Origin: Candidatus Uhrbacteria bacterium
Lineage (GTDB): Bacteria; Patescibacteriota; Patescibacteriia; SG8-24
DNA: 10,496 nt
Reading direction: 5' to 3'
Assembly (NCBI GenBank): GCA_016205965.1
Contig: JACQSM010000045.1
Location: forward strand, 1-10,496
Shown: piece by piece, positions 1-5,758 of the stretch
Layout of the letters: the number at the start of each line of letters is the position of its first letter
Position numbering within the stretch: the stretch's first letter is position 1
Position numbers and translations under genes: made by a program
The notes under the pieces: model-generated
Seen by the model: the letters and a program-made list of their open reading frames with translations, nothing else
What the model was told of the DNA's origin: nothing
The model's database searches: none

Positions 1-2
1 AC

Positions 3-44
3 CTCAATCTGCCGGCCGGCGTCGACGTGGAGATCAAAATGTAG
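3..44 (+). CDS. rpsJ: 30S ribosomal protein S10, C-terminal end (partial)
   Basis: Only the last 13 codons and a TAG stop lie in the window; the frame reads LNLPAGVDVEIKM. The ending LPAGVDVEIK(M) is the usual conserved C-terminus of bacterial S10, the 30S head protein that also serves as NusE in antitermination. Its position directly before rplC fits the S10 cluster. A 307-base structured gap separates it from rplC, which is far longer than any other gap here. S10 may therefore be transcribed with upstream genes (in many bacteria the fusA/tuf group) while L3 heads its own unit. That last point is inference, because the upstream genes are outside the window. Confidence 0.9.
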   Translation, partial: LNLPAGVDVEIKM

Positions 45-56
45 ATTCGTACGCGC

Positions 57-115
57 TCCCGGCGGGAGCGATGCGTGAGCCCGAGATTCGGACCCGCACA
101 TCGCTCCCTCCGGGG
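57..115 (+). promoter_or_regulatory. GC-rich stem-loop with competing arms after rpsJ
   Basis: Bases 58-73 pair with 99-114 over 16 positions with one C/T mismatch (63 against 109); 64-73 against 99-108 is a perfect 10-base-pair stem. The loop (74-98) carries a small inner hairpin, CCGA 81-84 with TCGG 88-91. Bases 64-70 (GGGAGCG) can instead pair with CGCTCCC at 54-60, an identical copy of the CGCTCCC at 102-108, so two folds exclude each other. No T-run follows, so it is not a standard intrinsic terminator. It may be a ribosomal-protein-binding leader element or the 3' end of the rpsJ transcript. Confidence 0.55.
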
Positions 116-264
116 TGCGCGATAGAAGCCGAGAGCGGCGAGATGGAAAGGATCCTTCGGGAAAACCGCCACGATCACCGCCGAGGCAAGGAGATTACCA
201 ACTTCAACGAAACCAGCGACAACTTACAGCCAAAGAACCGAGCCCTTACACGGGGTCCGGGATG

Positions 265-334
265 AAGCTAGAAGTTTGTTCGTCCTTGCGACGGTCGTAC
301 CGGCACGCAAGCAAGGTGGAAAAACTTCTGGCTT
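265..334 (+). promoter_or_regulatory. Attenuator-like stem-loop directly before rplC
   Basis: Bases 265-277 pair with 322-334 as a continuous 13-base-pair stem with one G-U wobble (269 with 330). Inside the 44-base loop, CTTGCG 285-290 pairs with CGCAAG 306-311, and CGGT 292-295 pairs with ACCG 299-302, giving a layered hairpin. A rival inner pairing is CCTTGC 284-289 with GCAAGG 311-316. The 3' arm runs into TTTT (333-336), then CGTTT. That is a weak T-tract, compatible with a leaky terminator or attenuator. The rplC start follows at 352. Folding was done by eye; whether it terminates, binds a protein or only shields the start is not known. Confidence 0.55.
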
Positions 335-351
335 TTCGTTTGTCACCGAAT

Positions 352-987
352 ATGAAATTCATCCTCGCCAAAAAACTTGAGATGAGCCAGCGCTTCAAAG
401 ATGACGGTACGGTCGTTCCTGTGACCGTCCTTCAGGCTGGTCCGTGCACGGTGACCCAGGTCAAGAACGCCGACAAAGACGGTTACGTCGCCGTTCAGCT
501 GGGTTTCGATGAAACCAAAAAGAAACTCGGCAAACCGCTCTCCGGCCACCTCAAGGCCGCCGCCAAGAATTTCAAGACGCTCCGCGAGTTCCACGTCGAG
601 AAGCCCGACGCCTTCAAGGTCGGCGACACCATCGATGCCTCCACCTTCGCCGCCGGCGAGTTCGTCAAAGTCATCGGCACCTCCAAGGGCAAGGGCTTCC
701 AGGGCGTCGTCAAGCGCCACCACTTCCGCGGCGGTCCGGCGTCCCATGGCCATAAAGACAACCTGCGCATGCCCGGCTCGATCGGTTCCGGCGGCATGCA
801 GCGCGTCTTCAAGGGCCTGCGCATGGGCGGCCGCATGGGCGGCGAGCGCGTCACTGTCAGCAACCTCGAGATCGTTGCCGTCGATGCCGCCAAGGGCCTG
901 CTGACCGTCAAAGGCGCCGTCCCCGGCGCTCGCGGCGGCCTGGTGTTCGTCACCGGCAAAGGCGCCACCAAACGTCAGTCCTGGTAA
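352..987 (+). CDS. rplC: 50S ribosomal protein L3
   Basis: A 211-residue L3, one of the first proteins to assemble on 23S rRNA, near the peptidyl-transferase centre. It starts MKFILAKKLEMSQ, the form usual for Patescibacteria. It carries the core stretch SKGKGFQGVVKRHHFRGGPA (111-130) and the loop PGSIGSGGMQRVFKG (141-155) that reaches towards the catalytic site, then GGRMGGERVTV. Q150 sits near the place where E. coli L3 carries its methylated glutamine, but the loop is one residue shorter, so equivalence is uncertain. The frame stays open upstream to 115; I chose 352 because homology begins there, the length is then normal, and the ATG follows a T like every other start here. It ends 8 bases before rplD. 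Confidence 0.97.
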   Translation: MKFILAKKLEMSQRFKDDGTVVPVTVLQAGPCTVTQVKNADKDGYVAVQLGFDETKKKLGKPLSGHLKAAAKNFKTLREFHVEKPDAFKVGDTIDASTFAAGEFVKVIGTSKGKGFQGVVKRHHFRGGPASHGHKDNLRMPGSIGSGGMQRVFKGLRMGGRMGGERVTVSNLEIVAVDAAKGLLTVKGAVPGARGGLVFVTGKGATKRQSW

Positions 988-995
988 TTACGCAT

Positions 996-1634
996 ATGCC
1001 GAAGGTCAAGGTCTACAACGCACAGGGTAATCAGACGGGTGAGAAAGAGGTCAGCGCCGAAGTATTCGGCGTGGCCGTGAAACCGACCCTCGTTCACGAG
1101 GTCGTCGTCGGCCTCCGTTCCAACGCTCGCGGACCCTGGGCTCACACCAAGACCAAAGGCGAAGTTCGCGGCGGCGGCAAGAAGCCGTGGAAGCAGAAGG
1201 GCACCGGTCGCGCCCGTCAGGGCTCGATCCGCTCTCCGCAGTGGATCGGCGGCGGTATCGTGTTCGGTCCCCGCAATGAACGGAATTACTCCAAGAAGAT
1301 CAACCGCAAGGTCAAGCGCCTCGCCCTGGTGATGAGCTTGTCAGACAAGGTCGCCAACGACCGGTTGATGCTCGTGGAGTCGTTCGGGGTCAATGGCAAG
1401 ACCAAAGAGATCGTCTCGTTCCTGGGCAAGTTCCCGGTGAAGGGGAAGGTCGTGCTGGTCATGCCGACCCGCGAGGCCGCGGTCGTCCGGGCCGTCAGAA
1501 ATCTCGAACAGGTGCGCGTCTCCGGCGCCGGCAACTTGAGCCTGCTCGACATCCTCGCCGCCGAAGCCGTTTTCGCTACGCCCGAAGCCGTCTCGCAGCT
1601 CGAGACTCGCTACGGAGGAAACAAGAACGCCTAA
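996..1634 (+). CDS. rplD: 50S ribosomal protein L4
   Basis: A 212-residue L4 (uL4). The globular domain is split by the extended loop, about residues 43-95, that lines the exit tunnel. The loop shows the family core NARGPWAHTKTKGEVRGGGK then PWKQKGTGRARQGSIRSPQW and GGGIVFGPRNERNY. The C-terminal Rossmann-like half contains SLSDKVANDRLMLVESF. In E. coli L4 also represses its own operon by acting on the leader RNA; whether it acts on the structured leader before rplC here is an open inference. It begins 8 bases after the rplC stop, in CAT-ATG context with no Shine-Dalgarno sequence. Confidence 0.97.
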   Translation: MPKVKVYNAQGNQTGEKEVSAEVFGVAVKPTLVHEVVVGLRSNARGPWAHTKTKGEVRGGGKKPWKQKGTGRARQGSIRSPQWIGGGIVFGPRNERNYSKKINRKVKRLALVMSLSDKVANDRLMLVESFGVNGKTKEIVSFLGKFPVKGKVVLVMPTREAAVVRAVRNLEQVRVSGAGNLSLLDILAAEAVFATPEAVSQLETRYGGNKNA

Positions 1635-1638
1635 AGAT

Positions 1639-2097
1639 ATGGGTTTCTTCGATAAATTTTCCAAGAAAAAGGGATCAGGGGACGCCAAGCCGTCCAAGGC
1701 CGCCAAAGCGGCCAAGGCTTCTGATACCAAGACTGCTGATGCCAAGACCGCTGATACCAAAGAGTCCAAGAAGGCCGTCGTCAAAGGTCCGCTGGCCAAA
1801 GAAGGCGCCGGCAGCGCTTACCGCGTTCTGGTCCGCCCGATCTTCACCGAGAAGGCTTCGGCGCTGCAGGCCATGGGCAAGTACGCTTTCGAAGTCGCCA
1901 CCAATGCCAACAAGATGGAAGTCTCCCGCGCTATCGCCGATCTCTACGGGGTCAAGCCGGTTTCGGTTCGGATCATCAAAGTCCAAGGCAAAGAGGTTCG
2001 TTTCGGTCGCACGCTCGGCCGCGAGAGGGACATCAAGAAAGCCATTGTCAGTCTGAAGCCCGGCGAATCGATCACTGTTGTTGAAGGTGTCGCATAA
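1639..2097 (+). CDS. rplW: 50S ribosomal protein L23 with long N-terminal extension
   Basis: A 152-residue L23, against about 95-100 in typical bacteria. The L23 domain occupies roughly residues 58-152, starting YRVLVRPIFTEKAS, followed by KYAFEVATNANKMEVSRAI and IADLYGVKPVSVR. It binds 23S rRNA at the tunnel exit, where it is the docking site for trigger factor, SRP and the translocon. The first 55 or so residues are an extra low-complexity arm: MGFFDKFSKKKGS, then Ala/Lys/Asp/Thr-rich sequence with three 5-residue repeats at 28-42. The opening is amphipathic and could touch the membrane or a targeting factor (inference). GGAGG occurs 20 bases before the ATG, too far to be a normal Shine-Dalgarno site. 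Confidence 0.95.
   Translation: MGFFDKFSKKKGSGDAKPSKAAKAAKASDTKTADAKTADTKESKKAVVKGPLAKEGAGSAYRVLVRPIFTEKASALQAMGKYAFEVATNANKMEVSRAIADLYGVKPVSVRIIKVQGKEVRFGRTLGRERDIKKAIVSLKPGESITVVEGVA
1720..1764 (+). repeat. Three tandem 15-base repeats in rplW
   Basis: Three imperfect, in-frame 15-base units at 1720-1734, 1735-1749 and 1750-1764 encode SDTKT, ADAKT and ADTKE. The units differ at a few bases each. They lie in the non-conserved N-terminal arm of L23 and look like replication-slippage expansion of a flexible linker. Confidence 0.75.
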
Positions 2098-2101
2098 GCA
2101 T

Positions 2102-2932
2102 ATGCCGATTAAGATGTACAAACCGGTTACCTTGGGACGACGCCTTTCGAGCGTTGATTCGTTCGAAGACATCACCAAGACCGAACCCGAAAAGAGCCTG
2201 ATCGTGAACCGCAAGAAGATGGCCGGTCGCAACGCCCAGGGCAAGATCACCGTCCGTCATCGCGGCGGCGGCGCGGCCCAGTTCGTTCGCATCGTCGACT
2301 TCAAGCAGGACAAGTACGGCGTGCCCGCCAAGGTCGCGGCCATCGAATACGATCCTCTGCGCGGCGCCCGCCTGGCCCTTTTGCACTACGCCGACGGCGA
2401 GAAGCGCTACATCGTCGCCCCGCAGGGCGTGGTGGTGGGGGAGACGCTGCTTTCGTCCAAGGAACAGATCGAGGTCAAACCCGGCAACCGCATGCCGCTC
2501 GAGAAGATGCCGGTCGGCGTTCAGGTGCACAACATCGAACTTTCACCGGGCAAGGGCGGCATGGTCGCCCGTGGCGCCGGCAATGTCGCTTCGCTTCTGG
2601 CCCTTGAGGGCGATCACGCCCAGCTCAAGCTTCCTTCGGGTGAAGTCCGCATGTTCGCCAAGGAATGCATGGCGACGATCGGCATGGTCAGCAACCCGGA
2701 CCACCGCCTCATCCGCTGGGGCAAGGCCGGCCGAACCCGCCATCGCGGCCGCCGACCGGAGGTTCGCGGCAAGGTCATGAACCCGGTCGATCACCCGCAC
2801 GGCGGCGGCGAAGGCAAGCAGCCGATCGGTTTGAAGCACCCGAAGACCAAGTGGGGCAAGCCCGCCTTGGGCGTCAAGACCCGTAACAAGAAGAAGGCGT
2901 CGTGGAAGTTTATTGTGAAGCGCAGGAAATAA
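2102..2932 (+). CDS. rplB: 50S ribosomal protein L2
   Basis: A 276-residue L2, full length for the family, needed for subunit joining and for shaping the peptidyl-transferase centre. It opens MPIKMYKPVTLGRRLSSVDS. The RNA-binding OB-like domain has GRNAQGKITVRHRGGG (42-57). The C-terminal half has the near-invariant NPVDHPHGGGEG, including the histidine implicated in catalysis support. One oddity: after RHRGGG the usual H-K pair is A-A (58-59). The frame extends a further 8 codons upstream (2078) into rplW, but the conserved start is the ATG at 2102, four bases after the rplW stop and preceded by T. It ends one base before rpsS. Confidence 0.97.
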   Translation: MPIKMYKPVTLGRRLSSVDSFEDITKTEPEKSLIVNRKKMAGRNAQGKITVRHRGGGAAQFVRIVDFKQDKYGVPAKVAAIEYDPLRGARLALLHYADGEKRYIVAPQGVVVGETLLSSKEQIEVKPGNRMPLEKMPVGVQVHNIELSPGKGGMVARGAGNVASLLALEGDHAQLKLPSGEVRMFAKECMATIGMVSNPDHRLIRWGKAGRTRHRGRRPEVRGKVMNPVDHPHGGGEGKQPIGLKHPKTKWGKPALGVKTRNKKKASWKFIVKRRK

Positions 2933-2933
2933 T

Positions 2934-3281
2934 ATGTCGCGCAGCCTCAAAAAGGGTCCGGTCGTGGACGAAAAACTTCTCAAAAAGCTCTCCAAGCTCC
3001 GTGTCGGCGACAAGACGGTCGTGAAGACGTGGTCGCGTTGGTCGCAGGTGACTCCTCAAATGGTGGGGTTCATCATCGGCGTGCACAACGGCAAGGATCA
3101 CGTTTCGGTCTCGATCGTCGAGAACATGGTCGGCCACAAGCTCGGCGAGTTCTCGCCGTCGCGCAAGTTCGTGCGGCATGGCGGCAAGATGCAGAAGGAG
3201 ATGGAGACCAAGAAGGCCGAAACCGAGGCCGCGGCCTCCAAGGCGACCCAGGCCGCTCCGGCCCCCGCCGCCAAGAAGTAA
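2934..3281 (+). CDS. rpsS: 30S ribosomal protein S19 with Ala-rich tail
   Basis: A 115-residue S19 (usual length about 92). It sits in the 30S head, partners S13 and contacts the A-site tRNA. Diagnostic stretches are MSRSLKKGPVVDEKLLKK, KTWSRWSQVTPQMVGFIIGV, HNGKDHVSVSIVENMVGHKL and GEFSPSRKFVRHGGK. From about residue 93 a non-conserved tail rich in Glu/Lys then Ala/Pro (ending PAPAAKK) is added. The start is one base after the rplB TAA, so stop and start nearly merge (TAATATG). AGGA at 2924-2927, six bases before the ATG, is the one weak Shine-Dalgarno match with workable spacing in the window. Confidence 0.96.
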   Translation: MSRSLKKGPVVDEKLLKKLSKLRVGDKTVVKTWSRWSQVTPQMVGFIIGVHNGKDHVSVSIVENMVGHKLGEFSPSRKFVRHGGKMQKEMETKKAETEAAASKATQAAPAPAAKK

Positions 3282-3290
3282 TCAGCGCAT

Positions 3291-3728
3291 ATGGAAGTTA
3301 CCGCCAAGGCAAAATTCATCCGGATGTCGCCACGCAAAGTCCGCCTGGTCGTGGATCTGATTCGCGGCATGGACGTCGTGCCGGCCATGGCCCAGCTCAA
3401 GTTCATGCACAAATCCGCGGCTCGGCCGGTCATGAAGCTGGTCGCTTCGGCGATGGCGAACGCCGAGCATAATTTCAAGTTGCCTTCAGGCGCTTTATAC
3501 ATCAAAGCGATCACGGTCGATGGCGGTCCGGTGCTCAAGCGCTGGCGCGCCCGGGCTTTCGGCCGCGCGGCCGGAATCCACAAGCGGAGCTCGCACATTT
3601 CGGTCGTCCTCTCGGAGCGCAAGCTCGAAGGCGCGCCGAAAACGGGCCTGGCTGAAGCCGTCGTCAAGACCGTCAAGAAAGCGGCCGCCAAGAAGCCGGC
3701 TGCCAAGAAAGGCGTTAAAAACGCCTAA
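3291..3728 (+). CDS. rplV: 50S ribosomal protein L22 with Lys/Ala tail
   Basis: A 145-residue L22 (core about 110). L22 binds all domains of 23S rRNA and its long beta-hairpin lines the exit tunnel. Seen here: KFIRMSPRKVRLVVDLIRG (8-26), then ANAEHNF, the hairpin region around 68-96, and the signature GRAAGIHKRSSHISVVLSE (91-109). Residues from about 112 on form a Lys/Ala tail (KKAAAKKPAAKKGVKNA) typical of disordered RNA-binding extensions. It starts 9 bases after rpsS in GCAT-ATG context. Its stop codon overlaps a small hairpin (3710-3726) that ends just before the rpsC start. Confidence 0.96.
   Translation: MEVTAKAKFIRMSPRKVRLVVDLIRGMDVVPAMAQLKFMHKSAARPVMKLVASAMANAEHNFKLPSGALYIKAITVDGGPVLKRWRARAFGRAAGIHKRSSHISVVLSERKLEGAPKTGLAEAVVKTVKKAAAKKPAAKKGVKNA
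3710..3726 (+). repeat. Small inverted repeat at the rplV/rpsC junction
   Basis: AGGCGTT (3710-3716) and AACGCCT (3720-3726) form a perfect 7-base-pair stem with an AAA loop. It covers the last codons and the first base of the stop of rplV and ends 7 bases before the rpsC ATG. No T-run follows, so it is not a terminator. It could affect translational coupling or be chance. Confidence 0.35.
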
Positions 3729-3733
3729 TCCCT

Positions 3734-4477
3734 ATGGGTCATAAAGTCCATCCGAAAATTTTCAGAATCGGCACCGTCTACGGTTGGGATTCCAAGTGGT
3801 TTGCGACCAAACGGACTTATCCGGCGCTTCTCCGCGAAGACGTCAAGATCAAGGCTTTCCTGAAAGCGAAGTTGAAGGAAGCTTCGGTCGATCGGATCGA
3901 AATCGAACGCCAGCCGCACGCCATGACCATCACGGTGCACTCGGCCAAGCCCGGTTTCGTCATCGGCCGCGCCGGCGCCGGCGCCGAGGACCTCAAGAAG
4001 CAGCTTCTCGAAGTCATGACCATCGGCAAGCCCGACGCTTCCGGCAAGAAGCAGAAGTTCAATTTGAACCTCAACATCATGGAGGTCAGCCGCCCGTCGC
4101 TCTCGGCCACCATCGTGGCGGCTTCGGTCGTGGCTGAACTCGAGCGCCGTCTGCCTTTCCGCCGCATTCTCAAGCAGACCGTCGACCGCGTCCAGAAGGC
4201 CGGTGCCAAGGGCGTCAAGGTGATGGTCTCGGGCCGTCTCAACGGCGCCGAAATCGCCCGCCGCGAGATGCTCTCGTGGGGCAGCGTGCCGCTCCAGAAC
4301 CTGCGCGCCGACATCGATTTCGCCACCGACACCGCTCGGATGCTCTACGGCACCATCGGCGTCAAAGTCTGGATCTACCGCGGCGACATTTTCGAAAAGG
4401 ACGCCAAGAACAATGCCGCCAAGGCCACGGCAGTTCCGGCCACAGCTCCCAAAGCAGCGCCTGCCAACGCCAAATAG
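3734..4477 (+). CDS. rpsC: 30S ribosomal protein S3
   Basis: A 247-residue S3 of the 30S head, forming part of the mRNA entry site and the ribosomal helicase. It opens MGHKVHPKIFRIG. The KH domain contains VIGRAGAGAEDL (77-88); the GxxG loop reads GRAG. An insertion of about 8-10 residues follows at 97-108 (IGKPDASGKKQK) compared with E. coli. The C-terminal domain has ELERRLPFRRILKQ with the helicase-type basic residues R143, R144 and K147, then GAKGVKVMVSGRLNGAEIAR and GVKVWIYRGDIF. A disordered Ala/Pro/Lys tail follows residue 222. It begins 5 bases after rplV, in CCCT-ATG context. Confidence 0.97.
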   Translation: MGHKVHPKIFRIGTVYGWDSKWFATKRTYPALLREDVKIKAFLKAKLKEASVDRIEIERQPHAMTITVHSAKPGFVIGRAGAGAEDLKKQLLEVMTIGKPDASGKKQKFNLNLNIMEVSRPSLSATIVAASVVAELERRLPFRRILKQTVDRVQKAGAKGVKVMVSGRLNGAEIARREMLSWGSVPLQNLRADIDFATDTARMLYGTIGVKVWIYRGDIFEKDAKNNAAKATAVPATAPKAAPANAK

Positions 4478-4486
4478 GCCACCCGT

Positions 4487-4900
4487 ATGTTGATTCCATC
4501 CAAAGTCAAACACCGCAAGCTCCATAAAGGCCGCGCCCGCGGCAAGCGCATCGCCACCGATAAGGTCGATGTCAGCTTCGGCTCGTTCGGCCTCAAGGCG
4601 CTCGAAAGCGCCTGGGTGACCTCGCGCCAGATCGAAGCCTGCCGCCGGGCCATGACCCGCTACCTCAAGCGGGGCGGCAAGATCTGGATCCGCATCTTCC
4701 CCGACAAGTCGGTCACGACCAAGGGCAATGAGGTTCCGATGGGCGGCGGCAAGGGCGGAGTCGACCACTATGTGGCGATCGTTCGTCCTGGCACCGTGGT
4801 GTTCGAAATGGATGGCGTCGCCGAGGACGTCGCTCGGGAAGCCATGCGCCTGGCCGCCTACAAGCTGCCGATGAAGACGCGTTTCGTACTCAAGCACTAG
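4487..4900 (+). CDS. rplP: 50S ribosomal protein L16
   Basis: A 137-residue L16 of normal length, located beside the A-site tRNA elbow and organising 23S rRNA for peptide transfer. It starts MLIPSKVKHRKLHKGRARGK and carries FGSFGLKALESAWVTSRQIEA, RRAMTRYLKRGGKIWIRIFPD, MGGGKGGVDHYVAIVRPG and AAYKLPMKT. The arginine hydroxylated in E. coli (R81, in V-R-M-G) aligns with P84 (V-P-M-G), so that modification cannot occur here. It starts 9 bases after rpsC (CCGT-ATG) and ends 2 bases before rpmC. Confidence 0.97.
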   Translation: MLIPSKVKHRKLHKGRARGKRIATDKVDVSFGSFGLKALESAWVTSRQIEACRRAMTRYLKRGGKIWIRIFPDKSVTTKGNEVPMGGGKGGVDHYVAIVRPGTVVFEMDGVAEDVAREAMRLAAYKLPMKTRFVLKH

Positions 4901-4902
4901 AT

Positions 4903-5118
4903 ATGAAAGTGAAAGAATTGCGCGAAAAATCCGATGTCGAGATCGAGAAGATGCTGGTCGAGCTTCGTGAGAAGGTCCGGGACTCGCGGTTCCGTTTGGC
5001 CGGCCGCGAAATGGCCCGCGTCCGCGAGGTCCGCGACAACAAGAAGACGATCGCGCGGCTCCTCACTTTGAAGACCCAGCGGCGCACGGCCGCCGCGGCC
5101 CGAACGGCAAAGGCATAA
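4903..5118 (+). CDS. rpmC: 50S ribosomal protein L29
   Basis: A 71-residue L29, a two-helix protein at the exit tunnel next to L23 and part of the SRP docking surface. It starts MKVKELREKSDVEIEKMLVE; the second helix has KVRDSRFRLAGREMARVREV and RDNKKTIARLLT. The last 12 or so residues are Arg/Ala-rich beyond the common core. The gap from rplP is only two bases (AT), so translation is probably coupled to rplP. There is no Shine-Dalgarno sequence. Confidence 0.93.
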   Translation: MKVKELREKSDVEIEKMLVELREKVRDSRFRLAGREMARVREVRDNKKTIARLLTLKTQRRTAAAARTAKA

Positions 5119-5122
5119 ATAT

Positions 5123-5377
5123 ATGGAAACCAAGACCCCGAACAAGCGAACACTCCAGGGCGTGGTGGTATCGGACAAGATGTCCAAGACCGTCGTGGTT
5201 CGCGTTGACCGCATGAAGCTGCACCCGAAGTACAAGAAGCAGTACAAGCAGTCGCGCCGTTTCAAGGTCCACGACGAGAAGAACGAATACAAGGTCGGGG
5301 ACGTCGTCCGTTTCATCGAAACCCGCCCGATGTCCAAGGACAAGCGCTGGAGGGTTGTCGCTAAGGTCGTCGCATAA
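5123..5377 (+). CDS. rpsQ: 30S ribosomal protein S17
   Basis: An 84-residue S17, an OB-fold protein that binds helices 7 and 11 of 16S rRNA in the 30S body. Diagnostic: LQGVVVSDKMSKTVVVRVDR, HPKYKKQYKQSRRFKVHDEK, then EYKVGDVVRFIETRPMSKDK and RWRVVAKV. The length is normal. It begins 4 bases (ATAT) after rpmC. AAAGG just before the rpmC stop is only a poor Shine-Dalgarno match and is part of rpmC coding sequence. Confidence 0.96.
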   Translation: METKTPNKRTLQGVVVSDKMSKTVVVRVDRMKLHPKYKKQYKQSRRFKVHDEKNEYKVGDVVRFIETRPMSKDKRWRVVAKVVA

Positions 5378-5381
5378 ACAT

Positions 5382-5753
5382 ATGGTGCAGCATCGCTCAA
5401 TGTTGGAAGTCGCCGATAACACCGGAGCCAAGAGGCTCCAGCTTATCCGTGTCCTCGGCGGCTACAAAAAGCACTACGCCGGTTTGGGCGACATCGTCAC
5501 CTGCGTCGTCAAGGCCGCCGTGCCGCACAGCATGGTCAAGAAGAGCGAGATCGTCCACGCCGTGCTCGTCCGCGTCCGCAAAGAGACGCGCCGGGCCGAC
5601 GGTTCCTACGTCCGCTTCGACGAAAACGCCGCCGTGATCGTCGACAAGAAGTCGAAGGAGCCCAAGGGCACCCGCATCTTCGGACCGGTGGCCCGCGAGC
5701 TGCGCCTGAAAGGTTTTGCGAAAATCATTTCGCTGGCCCCTGAAGTAGTCTGA
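5382..5753 (+). CDS. rplN: 50S ribosomal protein L14
   Basis: A 123-residue L14, a beta-barrel protein at the subunit interface that pairs with L19 and contacts 16S rRNA. Seen: MVQHRSMLEVADNTGAKRLQ, RVLGGYKKHYAGLGDIVTCV, VLVRVRKETRRADGSYVRFD, ENAAVIVDKKSKEPKGTRIF and GPVARELRLKGFAKIISLAPEVV, which is complete and normal. The frame is open a further 9 codons upstream inside rpsQ; the ATG at 5382 matches the conserved N-terminus and lies 4 bases (ACAT) after the rpsQ stop. TGA is used as the stop. Confidence 0.97.
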   Translation: MVQHRSMLEVADNTGAKRLQLIRVLGGYKKHYAGLGDIVTCVVKAAVPHSMVKKSEIVHAVLVRVRKETRRADGSYVRFDENAAVIVDKKSKEPKGTRIFGPVARELRLKGFAKIISLAPEVV

Positions 5754-5758
5754 CCCCT

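Larger units (their letters stand above)
45..351 (+). promoter_or_regulatory. Structured 307-base leader between rpsJ and rplC
   Basis: I see no credible gene in this gap. It holds two RNA stem-loops, described separately: one at 57-115 right after the rpsJ stop, and one at 265-334 ending 17 bases before the rplC start. The part between them, about 116-264, is A-rich around 185-240 and looks mostly unstructured; it contains a 10-base palindrome, AAGGATCCTT, at 148-157. No convincing -35/-10 promoter pair was found, which does not exclude a non-canonical promoter. The natural reading is a 5' leader that controls the downstream ribosomal-protein operon, probably by a protein product feeding back, but the regulator is unknown. 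Confidence 0.6.

Noticed and set aside
115..351. In-frame upstream extension of L3 by 79 codons, or a separate small gene in the leader
   Set aside because: The frame is open from 115, but the encoded sequence is Arg/Pro-rich with no L3 similarity, the ATGs there (115-region and 262) lack the -1 T of all other starts, and the stretch overlaps strong RNA stems. L3 homology and normal length begin at 352.
45..351. A sigma-70-type promoter for the L3 operon
   Set aside because: Several TTG-like hexamers occur (for example near 277 and 287), but none has a convincing -10 partner at proper spacing.
1614..1618. GGAGG as a Shine-Dalgarno site for rplW
   Set aside because: The spacing of 20 bases to the ATG is too long for normal initiation.
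5751..5753. Alternative genetic code with TGA read as glycine (as in some CPR groups)
   Set aside because: TGA ends rplN, rplR and rpsE exactly at the family C-termini, no in-frame TGA occurs inside the genes, and the high GC content does not suit the known code-25 lineages.
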